A stretch of DNA of 64,000 nt, from assembly GCA_944392295.1 (NCBI GenBank), contig CALXWE010000006.1:1-64000 (forward strand), written 5' to 3'. How positions within the stretch are numbered: the stretch's first letter is position 1; each line of letters starts with the position of its first letter. The stretch is from an uncultured Alphaproteobacteria bacterium (GTDB lineage Bacteria; Pseudomonadota; Alphaproteobacteria; RF32; CAG-239). The notes under the pieces are model-generated. The model ran no database searches, was not told the DNA's origin, and worked only from the letters and a program-made list of their open reading frames with translations. Shown piece by piece: positions 1 to 8,554 of this stretch. The translations under genes were made by a program, and so were the position numbers.

Positions 1-39
1 TTTCATACCTGGCAGATTAAATGATTTATTTATAAAAAG

Positions 40-77
40 CCGCCCTCGCGGACGGCTTTCTTTTTGGCAGGGGCAGT
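40..77 (-). repeat. Duplicated tRNA-Trp 3' tail plus terminator (distal copy)
   Basis: Positions 40-77 are identical over 38 bases to 220-257, which hold the 3' end of tRNA-Trp (acceptor strand and CCA) and its GC-rich terminator. The period is 180 bases. The copy reads in the tRNA direction (minus) and again ends in a hairpin (CCGTCC/GGGCGG type) with a T-run. The rest of the tRNA is missing, so it is a tail remnant and not a second tRNA. It could come from tandem duplication, or from an element that once integrated at the tRNA end. Confidence 0.85.
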
Positions 78-219
78 CAAGATTACTCCGCTTAGCGCTA
101 CGTTCACTGCGCTCATCAGCTAAAAGCTGACCGGTGTTCTAAAGCCCGCCTTTCGCTTGTAGTCGAACTCACTTACTCGTGAGTTCTTATCAACTTGCCC
201 TAAATGCCAATAAAAAAAA
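78..219 (-). other. tRNA-Trp downstream spacer with T-arm-like hairpin
   Basis: This is the spacer between the two tRNA-tail copies. It holds a perfect 8-bp hairpin at 165-186 (GAACTCAC/GTGAGTTC) and, read on the minus strand, GTGAGTTCGACTAC followed by a GC-rich block, resembling the T-arm of a tRNA. A similar hairpin and GC-rich block follow tRNA-Arg at 42313-42332. No credible gene is present; the ORF running through it is an artefact of the tRNA sequence. Confidence 0.55.
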
Positions 220-243
220 CCGCCCTCGCGGACGGCTTTCTTT
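211..243 (-). terminator. Terminator of tRNA-Trp
   Basis: On the minus strand a GC-rich hairpin (AGCCGTCC, GCGA loop region, GGGCGG) is followed by a run of eight T. It lies directly after the CCA end of tRNA-Trp. Confidence 0.85.
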
Positions 244-244
244 T

Positions 245-320
245 TGGCAGGGGCAGTAAGATTCGAACTCACGACACTCGGTTTTGGAGACCGATGCTCT
301 ACCAACTGAGCTATACCCCT
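245..320 (-). tRNA. tRNA-Trp (CCA anticodon)
   Basis: The minus strand folds into a full 76-nt cloverleaf: acceptor AGGGGTA paired with TGCCCCT, discriminator G, encoded CCA, anticodon loop TCTCCAAAA with anticodon CCA, and T-arm GTTCGAATC. It reads UGG as tryptophan. A rho-independent terminator follows at about 211-243. The tail and terminator are repeated 180 bases further on. Confidence 0.97.
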
Positions 321-405
321 ATTAGTTATCTTTAACTCCGTTATTCATACACAGTTATATTTAATAAATCAAGTCTTTTTTTTATTGTGATTGTTATAAA
401 TTTTT

Positions 406-1023
406 TTAATAAAATTTCCAAGCAATCGCGCAGCTGTCAACTGTTTGGCAATCGCACAGATTGTAAACCTGCTCTAAAGTGCTGCCGGATATCTCGCGAG
501 CTAAAATTACATTATCGGCAGAAACTACCTCCGAGGCTGTTAAACCACTCGTATCTACCGTTAAATCGCCATCGTTCTTTATACTTAAGGCTAAAAATCC
601 TGATGACATATCCGATCCCCATTCCGAAATGGCTAACTCCCTACAAGTCTTGGCATCCAGACCATTGAAAATTAAAATGAAACTTCCATAAGGCTCATAG
701 CCGTAGGCTGCCGCCGATACATATACAGAACCTTTGGCTTTGTTTTGAATATGAAGCTTATCCTCGCTTATCATCCAATCAGGGATTAATCCGGCATTTA
801 TTACCGTAATCTCGTTTAAACTCTCATAGTCTCGCGCTGAAAAATACATACTGCGTATGTTGGCGATAATCGTTGTTATTTCATCTTTTAATTTATTAGT
901 TCTCATCGTATGGCTGGCAGTCATATATCCTGCTATACCGCCGATGCTTAATACTCCTACAATGGCTAAGACTCCTATCATCTCAACCATAGATCGTCCG
1001 AAATTATCAAAATTTGTATTCAT
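406..1023 (-). CDS. Prepilin-like protein with type IV N-terminal motif
   Basis: A 205-residue protein with a short leader ending in FG, then RSMVEMIGVLAIVGVLSIGG. This is a class III (prepilin) signal with cleavage after Gly9 and Glu at mature position 5, followed by a hydrophobic helix of about 20 residues. Mature position 1 is Arg rather than the usual Phe/Met. The C-terminus has CDC and Cys pairs and ends in AWKFY, nearly the AWKYY end of the related protein at 16337-17035. The start has a GGAAA ribosome site. No pilus assembly genes are nearby, so it may be a minor pilin or pseudopilin exported by a system encoded elsewhere. The family is recognised by motif only. Confidence 0.8.
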   Translation of the reverse strand: MNTNFDNFGRSMVEMIGVLAIVGVLSIGGIAGYMTASHTMRTNKLKDEITTIIANIRSMYFSARDYESLNEITVINAGLIPDWMISEDKLHIQNKAKGSVYVSAAAYGYEPYGSFILIFNGLDAKTCRELAISEWGSDMSSGFLALSIKNDGDLTVDTSGLTASEVVSADNVILAREISGSTLEQVYNLCDCQTVDSCAIAWKFY

Positions 1024-1170
1024 TCGGGTTTCCTTTATCTGTCATAGTGATACGCTATCATATTTGTTTTTTAAAGTCTAATCTATCTTTAGTAATAGGT
1101 GAATTATTTTTTCTTGCATTTTGTCTAAAAAGAGGTAAGCTATCTTAGTAGATTTTATTTTTTTTATATT

Positions 1171-1479
1171 ATGGATTCGATTATTTTCTTTCTAGACCAA
1201 AACTATATATGGGTAGTATTGGTAGCGTTTGTGGTCCTTGTAAAAAATGAGTTTGATGAGATATATGATAGGGCTCACGGGTATTTCTGGAAAGCTCTTT
1301 GTCTTTCTCTTATCGCTGCAATTTTTTTGCTGAGGCATTACGGTGTAGATTCTTTTGTGTTGCTATTCGTAACGGCAATGGGAATCTTTGGTTTTGCTTT
1401 GGTGGCAACTATTGCTATCGATTTTATCATCGCCTATATCGAGGATACAGATGATGATCAGCAAGAAAGTGAAAATTAA
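1171..1479 (+). CDS. Small membrane protein, unrecognised
   Basis: A 102-residue protein with about three hydrophobic segments (near residues 9-22, 42-58 and 63-90) and an acidic tail (EDTDDDQQESEN). I do not recognise the family. The start TATTATG has no Shine-Dalgarno sequence, a property shared with several other unrecognised membrane or secreted genes here. It ends just before a symmetric terminator shared with the convergent typA. Confidence 0.6.
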   Translation: MDSIIFFLDQNYIWVVLVAFVVLVKNEFDEIYDRAHGYFWKALCLSLIAAIFLLRHYGVDSFVLLFVTAMGIFGFALVATIAIDFIIAYIEDTDDDQQESEN

Positions 1480-1480
1480 T

Positions 1481-1518
1481 AAAAAGCCTTTTCTTAATTT
1501 TTTAAGAAAAGGCTTTTT
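1481..1518. terminator. Bidirectional terminator
   Basis: A symmetric hairpin (AAAAAGCCTTTTCTTAA paired with TTAAGAAAAGGCTTTTT) between convergent genes has A/T runs on both sides, so it can act for the small membrane protein and for typA. Confidence 0.9.
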
Positions 1519-1523
1519 GTTTT

Positions 1524-3341
1524 TTACGCAATTACTTCAGGTTTGGCGCGTTTGCGTTGTAACGGATCCAAAATCTTTTTACGCAGACGTAACGATTTCG
1601 GTGTTACTTCCAACAATTCGTCTGATTGAATGTAAGATAAAGCTTGTTCCAAACTCATCTTTCTGGGTGGAATTAAGTCAATGGCTTCATCTTTACCTGC
1701 AGCACGAATGTTGGTTAATTGTTTAGCTTTGGTTGGATTTACTTCCAAATCGTTAGATTTGGTGTGTTCTCCTATAATCATACCAACATATACAGGAGAG
1801 TTGTGCTCGACAAACATCGGACCTCTGTCTTGTAATTTCCACAAAGCATAGGCTACTGCTGTGCCGTTTTCACTTGATATTAATACACCCGTTCTTCTTC
1901 CTTCAATTTCACCTTTATAAGGTTCATAGGCATAAAATATACGGTTCATAACACCGGTACCACGCGTATCGGTCAAAAATTCGGAGTGATAACCGATTAA
2001 TCCACGTGACGGAGCATGGAATATTAAACGAACTTTGTTGCCTAATTGTGACGGTATCATTTCTGTCATTTCGGCTTTACGTTGTCCTAACTTTTCAACA
2101 ACTGCTCCGGAAAACTCTTCATCCACGTCTATTACAACTTCTTCAACCGGTTCTAATAAATTACCGTTTTCATCTTTTTTCATCAATACCCGCGGGCGAG
2201 AAATTGATAACTCGAATCCTTCTCTTCTCATTGTTTCAATTAATACACCGAGTTGTAATTCTCCGCGTCCGGCAACTTCAAACGAATCGGTACTGTCCGT
2301 TCGTGATATTTTTAAGGCTATGTTACCTTCAGCTTCTTTACATAATCTGTCCCATATCATACGGGAGGTTACTTTATCTCCTTCGCGTCCGGCTAAAGGC
2401 GAATCGTTTACGGAAAAGGTCATGGCCAGTGTCGGAGGGTCAATCGGTTGCGCATGAATATACTCTTCAACACTGTAATCGCAAATGGTATCGGCAACCG
2501 TGCCTTTTACAACTCCGGCTACAGCTACAATGTCTCCGGCATGAGCTTCGGTTAATGCCGTGCGCTCTAATCCGCGATATGCCAAAATTTTGGTTATACG
2601 TGTTCTTTCAACTTCTCCGTTGGCGTTAATTACTTTCACGGCATCGTTTAAATGTAATGTGCCGGATTGGATTTTTCCGGTTAAAATACGACCTAAAAAT
2701 TTATCGGCTTCCAAGGTTGTTACCAACATTGAAAAAGGTTTATCTTTATCGCATTTTGGCTCACTTACGTATGATAAAATCAGTTCAAATAACGGAGTTA
2801 AATCTTTATGCTCATCATTTAAATCTTTTACAGCCCAACCATTGCGTCCGGAAGCATATAAAACCGGAAAATCTAGTTGCTCGTCGTTGGCGTTTAAACT
2901 TACAAATAAATCAAAAATCTCATTTAAAACTTCATCGGGACGAGCATCGGGTTTATCAGCCTTGTTGATAACAACAATCGGTTTTAATCCGATTTTTAAG
3001 GCTTTGCCTAATACAAACTTAGTTTGCGGCATCGGACCTTCAGATGCATCTACCAATAAAACTACCCCGTCTACCATTGATAAAATTCGCTCAACTTCTC
3101 CACCGAAGTCAGCGTGACCGGGAGTGTCTACTATATTAATGTGTGTGCCATGCCAATTTACCGAAGTGCATTTTGATAAAATGGTAATACCTCTTTCTCT
3201 TTCCAAATCGTTACTGTCCATAACGCACTCGGCAACCTTTTGATTATCTCTAAATGTGCCGCTTTGCTTCAATAAACCATCAACCAAAGTCGTTTTACCG
3301 TGGTCAACGTGTGCAATTATGGCAATGTTTCTCATACTCAT
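1524..3341 (-). CDS. typA: GTP-binding ribosome-associated protein TypA/BipA
   Basis: A 605-residue translational GTPase, the usual TypA length. GTP-binding motifs are in order: AHVDHGKTT (G1, about residue 10), RERGITI (switch I), DTPGHADF (G3) and NKADKPDA (G4), followed by the EF-G-like domains and the TypA-specific C-terminus. It binds ribosomes and supports 50S assembly and growth under stress or cold. The start ATG has an upstream GAGGA. It stands alone, convergent with a small membrane protein gene. Confidence 0.97.
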   Translation of the reverse strand: MSMRNIAIIAHVDHGKTTLVDGLLKQSGTFRDNQKVAECVMDSNDLERERGITILSKCTSVNWHGTHINIVDTPGHADFGGEVERILSMVDGVVLLVDASEGPMPQTKFVLGKALKIGLKPIVVINKADKPDARPDEVLNEIFDLFVSLNANDEQLDFPVLYASGRNGWAVKDLNDEHKDLTPLFELILSYVSEPKCDKDKPFSMLVTTLEADKFLGRILTGKIQSGTLHLNDAVKVINANGEVERTRITKILAYRGLERTALTEAHAGDIVAVAGVVKGTVADTICDYSVEEYIHAQPIDPPTLAMTFSVNDSPLAGREGDKVTSRMIWDRLCKEAEGNIALKISRTDSTDSFEVAGRGELQLGVLIETMRREGFELSISRPRVLMKKDENGNLLEPVEEVVIDVDEEFSGAVVEKLGQRKAEMTEMIPSQLGNKVRLIFHAPSRGLIGYHSEFLTDTRGTGVMNRIFYAYEPYKGEIEGRRTGVLISSENGTAVAYALWKLQDRGPMFVEHNSPVYVGMIIGEHTKSNDLEVNPTKAKQLTNIRAAGKDEAIDLIPPRKMSLEQALSYIQSDELLEVTPKSLRLRKKILDPLQRKRAKPEVIA

Positions 3342-3472
3342 ATTTTATGTCCTCAAAATTTTGGCAACTTGTGACAACATATCAAATAGATATGCCGTAC
3401 TTATTATGTCGCTTAAATGAAATTTTTTTTGTACATTACAGCGAAATTTTTAAATTTCAAGATTTTTTATAA

Positions 3473-3509
3473 AAAAATAAGACCCGCACCTGATGTGAGT
3501 CTTATTTTT
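3473..3509 (-). terminator. Terminator after adenosine-kinase-like gene
   Basis: AAAAATAAGAC pairs with GTCTTATTTTT around a 15-base loop. On the minus strand it is followed by a long T-run, 20 bases past the stop of the PfkB-family gene. Confidence 0.85.
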
Positions 3510-3528
3510 GTGCTGTTTGTGTATTTGC

Positions 3529-4545
3529 TTAGGCTTTTTTGCCGTATTGTAATAAGCGATTGCGAACAAATCCGCGTAGCGAAACCTCAGGTCTTGCCCC
3601 GTAATGCGAAATAATTTCCGATGCGGCAATGCTGCCTATCATGGCGCATGTACCTAAGCTTCTTTCTCTTATCATACCATACAAAAATCCTGCCGCATAT
3701 AAGTCACCGGCTCCGGTTGAATCTACCACCGTTTCAACCTTTTCGGCTTCAACAAAAATTTTAACACGGCCGTTTACAATTACCGAACCTTGGGCGTTAC
3801 GCGTAATGGCGGCAATTTCAACCAAAGGCTTTACCATGTCTAATATCCCCATAAAGTCATCGCTGGCAAATAAGGCTTTTATTTCATGCTCGTTGGCAAA
3901 CAAAATATCAATCTGTTCTTTTACAACCTCTAAAAGCTCTTCACGATGATTTTTGGTACAGGTCTTATCCGATAAACTTAGCACTACTTTACGGTTATAT
4001 TTGTGTGCCAGCTCACAGGCTTTTAGTGCAGCTTGTTTGGCGTTTTCTTCTTCCCATAAATAGCCTTCTAAAAAGGTGTATTTTGAGGCTTTGATTATAT
4101 TTTCATCAATGTCATCAACCGTTAAACGAGTGGCTGCTCCCAAATAAGTAAACATCGATCTTTCGGCATCGGGAGTTACCAAAACAATGCTTCGCCCAGT
4201 TGCCGGACCTTCTAATAATGCCGGTGTAAAAAAGTCAATCCCGGCGGCTCCGATATCGCGGCGAAAGTTTTGACCAAGCTCGTCATCATGAACTTTGCCG
4301 ATAAAAGCACAGTCCGAGCCAAGCGATGCCATGCCTGCTACCGTGTTGGCGGCAGAACCTCCCGAAACTTCACGCTCGGGGATTATGTCTGCATAAATCT
4401 TGCCGGCCGTTGCCGCATCAAGTAAGGTCATGCCTCCTTTGTGAAGTTTTCTTTCAGTTAAAAATCCTTCGCCGACTTTGGCTAACACGTCAACCATGGC
4501 GTTGCCTATGCCTACTACATCGTAAATGGTATCTGTTTCTTTCAT
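3529..4545 (-). CDS. PfkB-family sugar/nucleoside kinase, adenosine-kinase-like
   Basis: A 338-residue ribokinase-family protein. Visible motifs: VVGIGNAMVDVLA at the N-terminus, GGSAANT (substrate-binding glycines, about residues 59-65), and DSTGAGDLYAAGFLYG near residue 268, where the Asp of GAGD is the catalytic base and the glycines form the anion hole. The sequence type matches bacterial adenosine-kinase-like proteins common in Alphaproteobacteria, which would phosphorylate adenosine to AMP; the exact substrate is inferred. The start is preceded by AAAGGAGAGG. It follows the chromate-transporter pair on the same strand with a gap of about 16 bases, so co-transcription is possible. Confidence 0.85.
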   Translation of the reverse strand: MKETDTIYDVVGIGNAMVDVLAKVGEGFLTERKLHKGGMTLLDAATAGKIYADIIPEREVSGGSAANTVAGMASLGSDCAFIGKVHDDELGQNFRRDIGAAGIDFFTPALLEGPATGRSIVLVTPDAERSMFTYLGAATRLTVDDIDENIIKASKYTFLEGYLWEEENAKQAALKACELAHKYNRKVVLSLSDKTCTKNHREELLEVVKEQIDILFANEHEIKALFASDDFMGILDMVKPLVEIAAITRNAQGSVIVNGRVKIFVEAEKVETVVDSTGAGDLYAAGFLYGMIRERSLGTCAMIGSIAASEIISHYGARPEVSLRGFVRNRLLQYGKKA

Positions 4546-4561
4546 TAAGCCTCTCCTTTTA

Positions 4562-5098
4562 TTACAGCTTTAATATAATTCCTACTGTTGCCGAGAGCAA
4601 GATATAAAATATCGGGCTCTTTTTGTAAAAATATATCAAGGTCGTAAATATAACAAAAATTATAGTCGTTTTTATATCAACAATACTGATACGAGCTATC
4701 TGCCATCCGGCAAAAATAATTAAAGCTAATACCCCAGGTCTTATTGAAGAGAGTAGGGTTTGGGCATGCTCGTTTTGCGAAAATTGTTTTAAAAGTTTTG
4801 AAATTAAAATAATGATGATAACCGATGGTAATACCAAACCAAATGTTGCAATAATTCCGCCTAAAATACCGGCAGTTTGAAATCCGGCAAACGTTGCCAT
4901 ATTGACTCCCAACGGTCCGGGGGTGGATTCTGATACGGCTATCATATCAGTTAATTCGGCAGTGCTGAACCATCCGTATTTTTCACTTAAATCAAATAAA
5001 AAAGGTATTGTTACCGCTCCGCCGCCGATGGCAAATAAACCGATTTTGAAAAACTCGAAAAACAATAACCAATATATCATTTTTTTGCCCTCCGCCAA
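4562..5098 (-). CDS. Chromate transporter, second half-size subunit
   Basis: A 178-residue membrane protein, one CHR domain with about five to six hydrophobic segments. The N-terminal motif FFKIGLFAIGGGAVTIPFL and STPGPLGVNMATFAGF are CHR-family hallmarks. Half-size CHR proteins come in pairs that assemble into one transporter. It overlaps the other half gene (5077-5640) by 22 bases, so they are translationally linked. The family exports chromate or related oxyanions; the physiological substrate here is not known. Confidence 0.9.
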   Translation of the reverse strand: MAEGKKMIYWLLFFEFFKIGLFAIGGGAVTIPFLFDLSEKYGWFSTAELTDMIAVSESTPGPLGVNMATFAGFQTAGILGGIIATFGLVLPSVIIIILISKLLKQFSQNEHAQTLLSSIRPGVLALIIFAGWQIARISIVDIKTTIIFVIFTTLIYFYKKSPIFYILLSATVGIILKL

Positions 5099-5640
5099 AG
5101 CTTACCAAAGGTAGGTATAAAGCCTAAAACAGCTGCCAAAATTACGATAAATACGGCTGACGTATCGGCTAAGAGCAACAAACAAACCGAAAGTAAAAAA
5201 ATAAAACTGTGTAATTTTTTGTTATTGCTCTCTTTAAAAATCTTTTTACCCATATCAAACATTAAGTTAATCAGCAAGGCAATAACCCCTAATCTGATGC
5301 CGGCAAAGGCGTTGCTGACTACGGATAAATGCATATAACTTTTTAATACCGAGGCAATAAGCGTTATTATAATTAATGAAGGTAATATCATGGCTGTGGT
5401 CGAAACTATTGCTCCCTTTATGCCCTTTAACTTATATCCGCAAAAGGTTGAAACGTTTACCGCAATAATGCCGGGAGTGCATTGCCCGATTGAAAAATAG
5501 TCCAGCAGTTCATTTTCGGTTACCCAGTTTCTTTTTTCAACCACTTCGGCTTTTAATAGCGGCAGCATGGCATATCCGCCGCCGAAGGTAAATAACCCGA
5601 CCTTAAAAAATGATGCAAATAAACTGATAAATGTTTTCAT
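5077..5640 (-). CDS. Chromate transporter, first half-size subunit
   Basis: A 187-residue CHR-domain membrane protein with FFKVGLFTFGGGYAMLPLL near the N-terminus and CTPGIIAVNVSTFCGY, the second conserved CHR motif. It is the upstream partner of the overlapping second half gene; together they equal one full-length ChrA. It starts close to AAAGGC. The pair of short proteins, rather than a fused 400-residue ChrA, marks the short-chain branch of the family. Confidence 0.9.
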   Translation of the reverse strand: MKTFISLFASFFKVGLFTFGGGYAMLPLLKAEVVEKRNWVTENELLDYFSIGQCTPGIIAVNVSTFCGYKLKGIKGAIVSTTAMILPSLIIITLIASVLKSYMHLSVVSNAFAGIRLGVIALLINLMFDMGKKIFKESNNKKLHSFIFLLSVCLLLLADTSAVFIVILAAVLGFIPTFGKLWRRAKK

Positions 5641-5794
5641 CTTTATTGCCTTTGTTATAAAAACACTCGGATACTATATTACTTTTTTTTAAAATAAAAG
5701 TACTTTATTCAACAATTTAACATATTGACAAAAAATAAAAAATGTGTCAGCTTAACATTACGTTTTCTTAATTATTAAATCAAACTTTTATGTT

Positions 5795-6121
5795 ATGAAA
5801 AAGTTTATGCTCATTGCTGTATCTTTATTGATTACAGCCGTGTTTGCAACCAATGCGCAGGCACAAAACAAAGATGAAAAAGCAACAATGCAGGCCGCTG
5901 CAGCTTCGGTTACTTCCGATACTCCGGGGATGGACGGTGTGCAAAACTTGCTGAAGTTCCAGAGCGGCGATCAAACGTACGCCGTTAACATTAACTCAAC
6001 ACGCCGAGTTCGTAAAAGCGCCGTGAAAATGGCATATGAACTCTACAAAGAGGGTCTGGTCTCTTATTCGGCATATCTTCAGTTTGCCGAGAGCCTTGCC
6101 ATTAAGCCAAGGCGGGCGTAA
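5795..6121 (+). CDS. Small secreted protein, unrecognised
   Basis: A 108-residue protein with a clear Sec signal peptide (MKKFMLIAVSLLITAVFATNAQAQ, cleavage after AQA). The mature part of about 84 residues is polar, with a basic stretch (STRRVRKSAVKMAYELYKEG) and a C-terminus rich in aromatic and basic residues. I do not recognise it. The start context is TTATGTTATG without a Shine-Dalgarno sequence, and the gene looks richer in G and C than its neighbours. A strong terminator follows. Confidence 0.65.
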   Translation: MKKFMLIAVSLLITAVFATNAQAQNKDEKATMQAAAASVTSDTPGMDGVQNLLKFQSGDQTYAVNINSTRRVRKSAVKMAYELYKEGLVSYSAYLQFAESLAIKPRRA

Positions 6122-6133
6122 ATGTTGTAATCG

Positions 6134-6170
6134 AAAGGGAGTGCTTTATAAAAAGCCTCCCTTTTGTTTT
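6134..6170 (+). terminator. Terminator after small secreted protein gene
   Basis: AAAGGGAG pairs with CTCCCTTT, with an inner GCTTTA/AAAGC stem, followed by TTTTGTTTT. Confidence 0.85.
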
Positions 6171-6182
6171 GTCTGCTTTACG

Positions 6183-6863
6183 CTATTGTAATTTGCTTCT
6201 GATTTCTAAGGCGTCTTGCCCGATTTTGATACGTATTTTGCTTAATGCATCTTTTATGTTATCAGCCGCTATTTTGCGATAGATACTGCTCTCATCATAT
6301 CCCCACCACATGGCAACATAATCGGAGTTATTTACGGTTTCTACATAGCGTTTAACAAGATTTTTATTGTTATCTAAAATATCGACTTCAACTTCTAACA
6401 ACTGACTGATTTTATTTTGCGGAAATCCGAATAAATTTATGGTATACAGCGTGCAAAGCGAAACGGCCGGATAAATAAAAGAGTTATCTTCTTCAATGTA
6501 ACCTAGTTTTAAGACAATATATCCTTTCTTTTCGCCGTAGGGATTGGTGATATTCTCAACTACTTCTTTTTCAAAAATATTTATGGCGTCATTAACTCGG
6601 CTATCTTTGTAATTTATACCCGAAGTGTCGGTAGTTTGCATCCAGCCGCCAAAATTATTGCCGCCGCCCATGCCGCCGATGTTATCGGAAACGGCGCTAA
6701 AACCTCCGGCAGAGTAGGTGGATTCTAAATTATAAATATCGGTTATGCTTTCTAACGGCGGCAGTAAAATGTTATTTTTTGCAATCATCGGATTTACATC
6801 ACCGTATGATATCGATTTACATGAGGCCAGTATTAAACTCAAAAGTAATAAATATTTTTTCAT
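6183..6863 (-). CDS. Putative lipoprotein, unrecognised
   Basis: A 226-residue protein with a lipoprotein signal: MKKYLLLLSLILASC, Cys15 as the lipidation site (lipobox LASC). The mature part starts KSISYGDVNP and contains a short Gly/Met-rich stretch (GGMGGGNNFGG, about residues 64-74); the second half looks like a soluble alpha/beta domain. A good CAGGAGA ribosome site precedes the start. No family is recognised. It sits alone between convergent and co-directional genes. Confidence 0.7.
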   Translation of the reverse strand: MKKYLLLLSLILASCKSISYGDVNPMIAKNNILLPPLESITDIYNLESTYSAGGFSAVSDNIGGMGGGNNFGGWMQTTDTSGINYKDSRVNDAINIFEKEVVENITNPYGEKKGYIVLKLGYIEEDNSFIYPAVSLCTLYTINLFGFPQNKISQLLEVEVDILDNNKNLVKRYVETVNNSDYVAMWWGYDESSIYRKIAADNIKDALSKIRIKIGQDALEIRSKLQ

Positions 6864-6914
6864 TTTATCTCCTGCGTCAGTTAAGCATATAACAGATTAT
6901 TGCCTGTATATATA

Positions 6915-6956
6915 AAAAGCAACCCACAATTTCGATTTGTGTGAAATTGTGGGTTG
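6915..6956 (-). terminator. Terminator after proS
   Basis: CAACCCACAATTTC pairs perfectly with GAAATTGTGGGTTG. On the minus strand a short T-containing stretch follows. It lies about 20 bases beyond the proS stop. Confidence 0.75.
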
Positions 6957-6977
6957 TTGTTAGGTGATAAATGTTGG

Positions 6978-8495
6978 CTAGTAACTGCGGGCGTAGATAA
7001 CATCTAAAGTGGCATCTTCACCGGTTAACAAACATTTGCCTTTGGTTCCGCTTTGGTCAAACGGAATGCAGCGAATGTTGATTTTCATCTCTTTTAAGAT
7101 TTCTTCGGTTTGAGGATTACCGCTCCACTTGCCGCGTACAAAAGCAACTTTACCTTTTTTACCGTCTTCTATCCACTCATTGGAGTTGGTAAAATAAGCC
7201 TTAAACTCTTCAGGGGTGGTAATATCGGTACGAATGTTGGCTTCTAAACGAGCTTTGGCTCTTGCAAACATTTCGTTTTGAATGTTTGCCAAGCGGTTTT
7301 CTATATTGGCAATAAAGTCTTCGGAGCCAACTAATTCTTTTCCTTCAGGTAAGCCCAGCTTCAAGCGTTCTCTTACCATCATGGCATTACCGTCAACATC
7401 ACGAGGACCAATCTCGCAGATAATCGGAGCTCCTTTACGCGTCCATTCCCAGAATTTATCAACCGTTGATTTGTTACGATTATCAAGCTTTATACGCAAC
7501 TTTTCACCAAAAGCGGTTTGTTTACGCAGCTTAGCATAAATATCGTTGATATATGTCATAACCTTTTCTTCGTCTTCGGCTTTTTTAATAACCGGAATTA
7601 AAATTACCTGATACGGAGCAACCTTAGGAGGTACAACCATACCTTCATCATCGGCATGAGTCATTATTAAGCCGCCGATTAAACGAGTGGATACACCCCA
7701 TGAAGTGGTGTAAGCGAACTCAGGTTTATTTTCTTTGTTGATAAAGGTTATATTTGCCGATTTTGCAAAATTTTGACCTAAAAAGTGCGATGTTCCGGCT
7801 TGTAAAGATTTACCGTCTTGCATCATGGCTTCAATGCAATAAGTATCTACGGCTCCGGGGAATTTATCGTATTCCGGTTTGCGACCCGTAATAACCGGCA
7901 TGGCCAAAGCATCTTCGGCTACTTGACGATAAACCTCAAGCATTTGTTTGGTTTCGTCTTCAGCCTCTTTGGCGCTGGCATGAGCCGTATGCCCTTCTTG
8001 CCATAAAAACTCACGAGTTCTTAAAAATAGGCGCGGGCGCATTTCCCAACGTACAACGTTTGCCCATTGATTGATAAGTACCGGTAAATCACGATACGAG
8101 TGAATCCATTTGGCAAACGAATCGGCAATAATCGTTTCACTGGTGGGGCGAACAATCAAAGGTTCATCAAGCTCCGAATCCGGAACTAACTTACCGTCTT
8201 TGGCTGTTAAACGTGAATGTGTAACTACGGCCATTTCTTTGGCAAAACCTTCTACGTGTTCGGCTTCTTTTTGAAAAAATGAAAGCGGAATGAAAATCGG
8301 GAAATAGGCATTTTCATGTCCGGTTTCTTTAAATTTTTCATCAAAAATATCTCTTATTCTTTCCCAAAGTCCATAACCCCAGGGCTTAATTACCATACAT
8401 CCCGGAGATACTGAAGTTTCTGCCATGTCGGCTTCCGATACCACGCATTGATACCATTCGGGATAATTGGTTTTACGGTTTGTTTTAAGTGCCAT
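6978..8495 (-). CDS. proS: Prolyl-tRNA synthetase, archaeal/eukaryotic-type
   Basis: A 505-residue class II synthetase that attaches proline to tRNA-Pro. Motif 2 (WANVVRWEMRPRLFLRTREFLWQEGHTAH) and motif 3 (GLIMTHADDEGMVVPP) are present. The N-terminus (YPEWYQCVVSEADMAE...) and the end in a C-terminal tyrosine (VIYARSY) mark the archaeal/eukaryotic-like form, distinct from the bacterial form with the inserted editing domain. The short insertion-free bacterial type is more usual in Alphaproteobacteria, so horizontal replacement is likely (inference). It lies downstream of pheT on the same strand, 59 bases apart, with a hairpin at 8523-8547 between them. Confidence 0.95.
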   Translation of the reverse strand: MALKTNRKTNYPEWYQCVVSEADMAETSVSPGCMVIKPWGYGLWERIRDIFDEKFKETGHENAYFPIFIPLSFFQKEAEHVEGFAKEMAVVTHSRLTAKDGKLVPDSELDEPLIVRPTSETIIADSFAKWIHSYRDLPVLINQWANVVRWEMRPRLFLRTREFLWQEGHTAHASAKEAEDETKQMLEVYRQVAEDALAMPVITGRKPEYDKFPGAVDTYCIEAMMQDGKSLQAGTSHFLGQNFAKSANITFINKENKPEFAYTTSWGVSTRLIGGLIMTHADDEGMVVPPKVAPYQVILIPVIKKAEDEEKVMTYINDIYAKLRKQTAFGEKLRIKLDNRNKSTVDKFWEWTRKGAPIICEIGPRDVDGNAMMVRERLKLGLPEGKELVGSEDFIANIENRLANIQNEMFARAKARLEANIRTDITTPEEFKAYFTNSNEWIEDGKKGKVAFVRGKWSGNPQTEEILKEMKINIRCIPFDQSGTKGKCLLTGEDATLDVIYARSY

Positions 8496-8522
8496 TTTTC
8501 TTTCCTTTTATTTTTTTACTGT

Positions 8523-8547
8523 TGCCGGCAACCGCTAAGTTGCCGGC
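8523..8547 (-). other. Intergenic hairpin between pheT and proS
   Basis: GCCGGCAAC pairs with GTTGCCGGC. No T-run follows on the minus strand, so it is a weak terminator at best; it may be an mRNA-processing or stabilising hairpin. Confidence 0.5.
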
Positions 8548-8554
8548 TTAATTT

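Noticed and set aside
120-305. 61-residue minus-strand ORF over tRNA-Trp and its tail
   Set aside because: It is read through the tRNA gene and a duplicated terminator; its sequence (SSNLTAPAKKKAVREGGFF) is a typical tRNA artefact.
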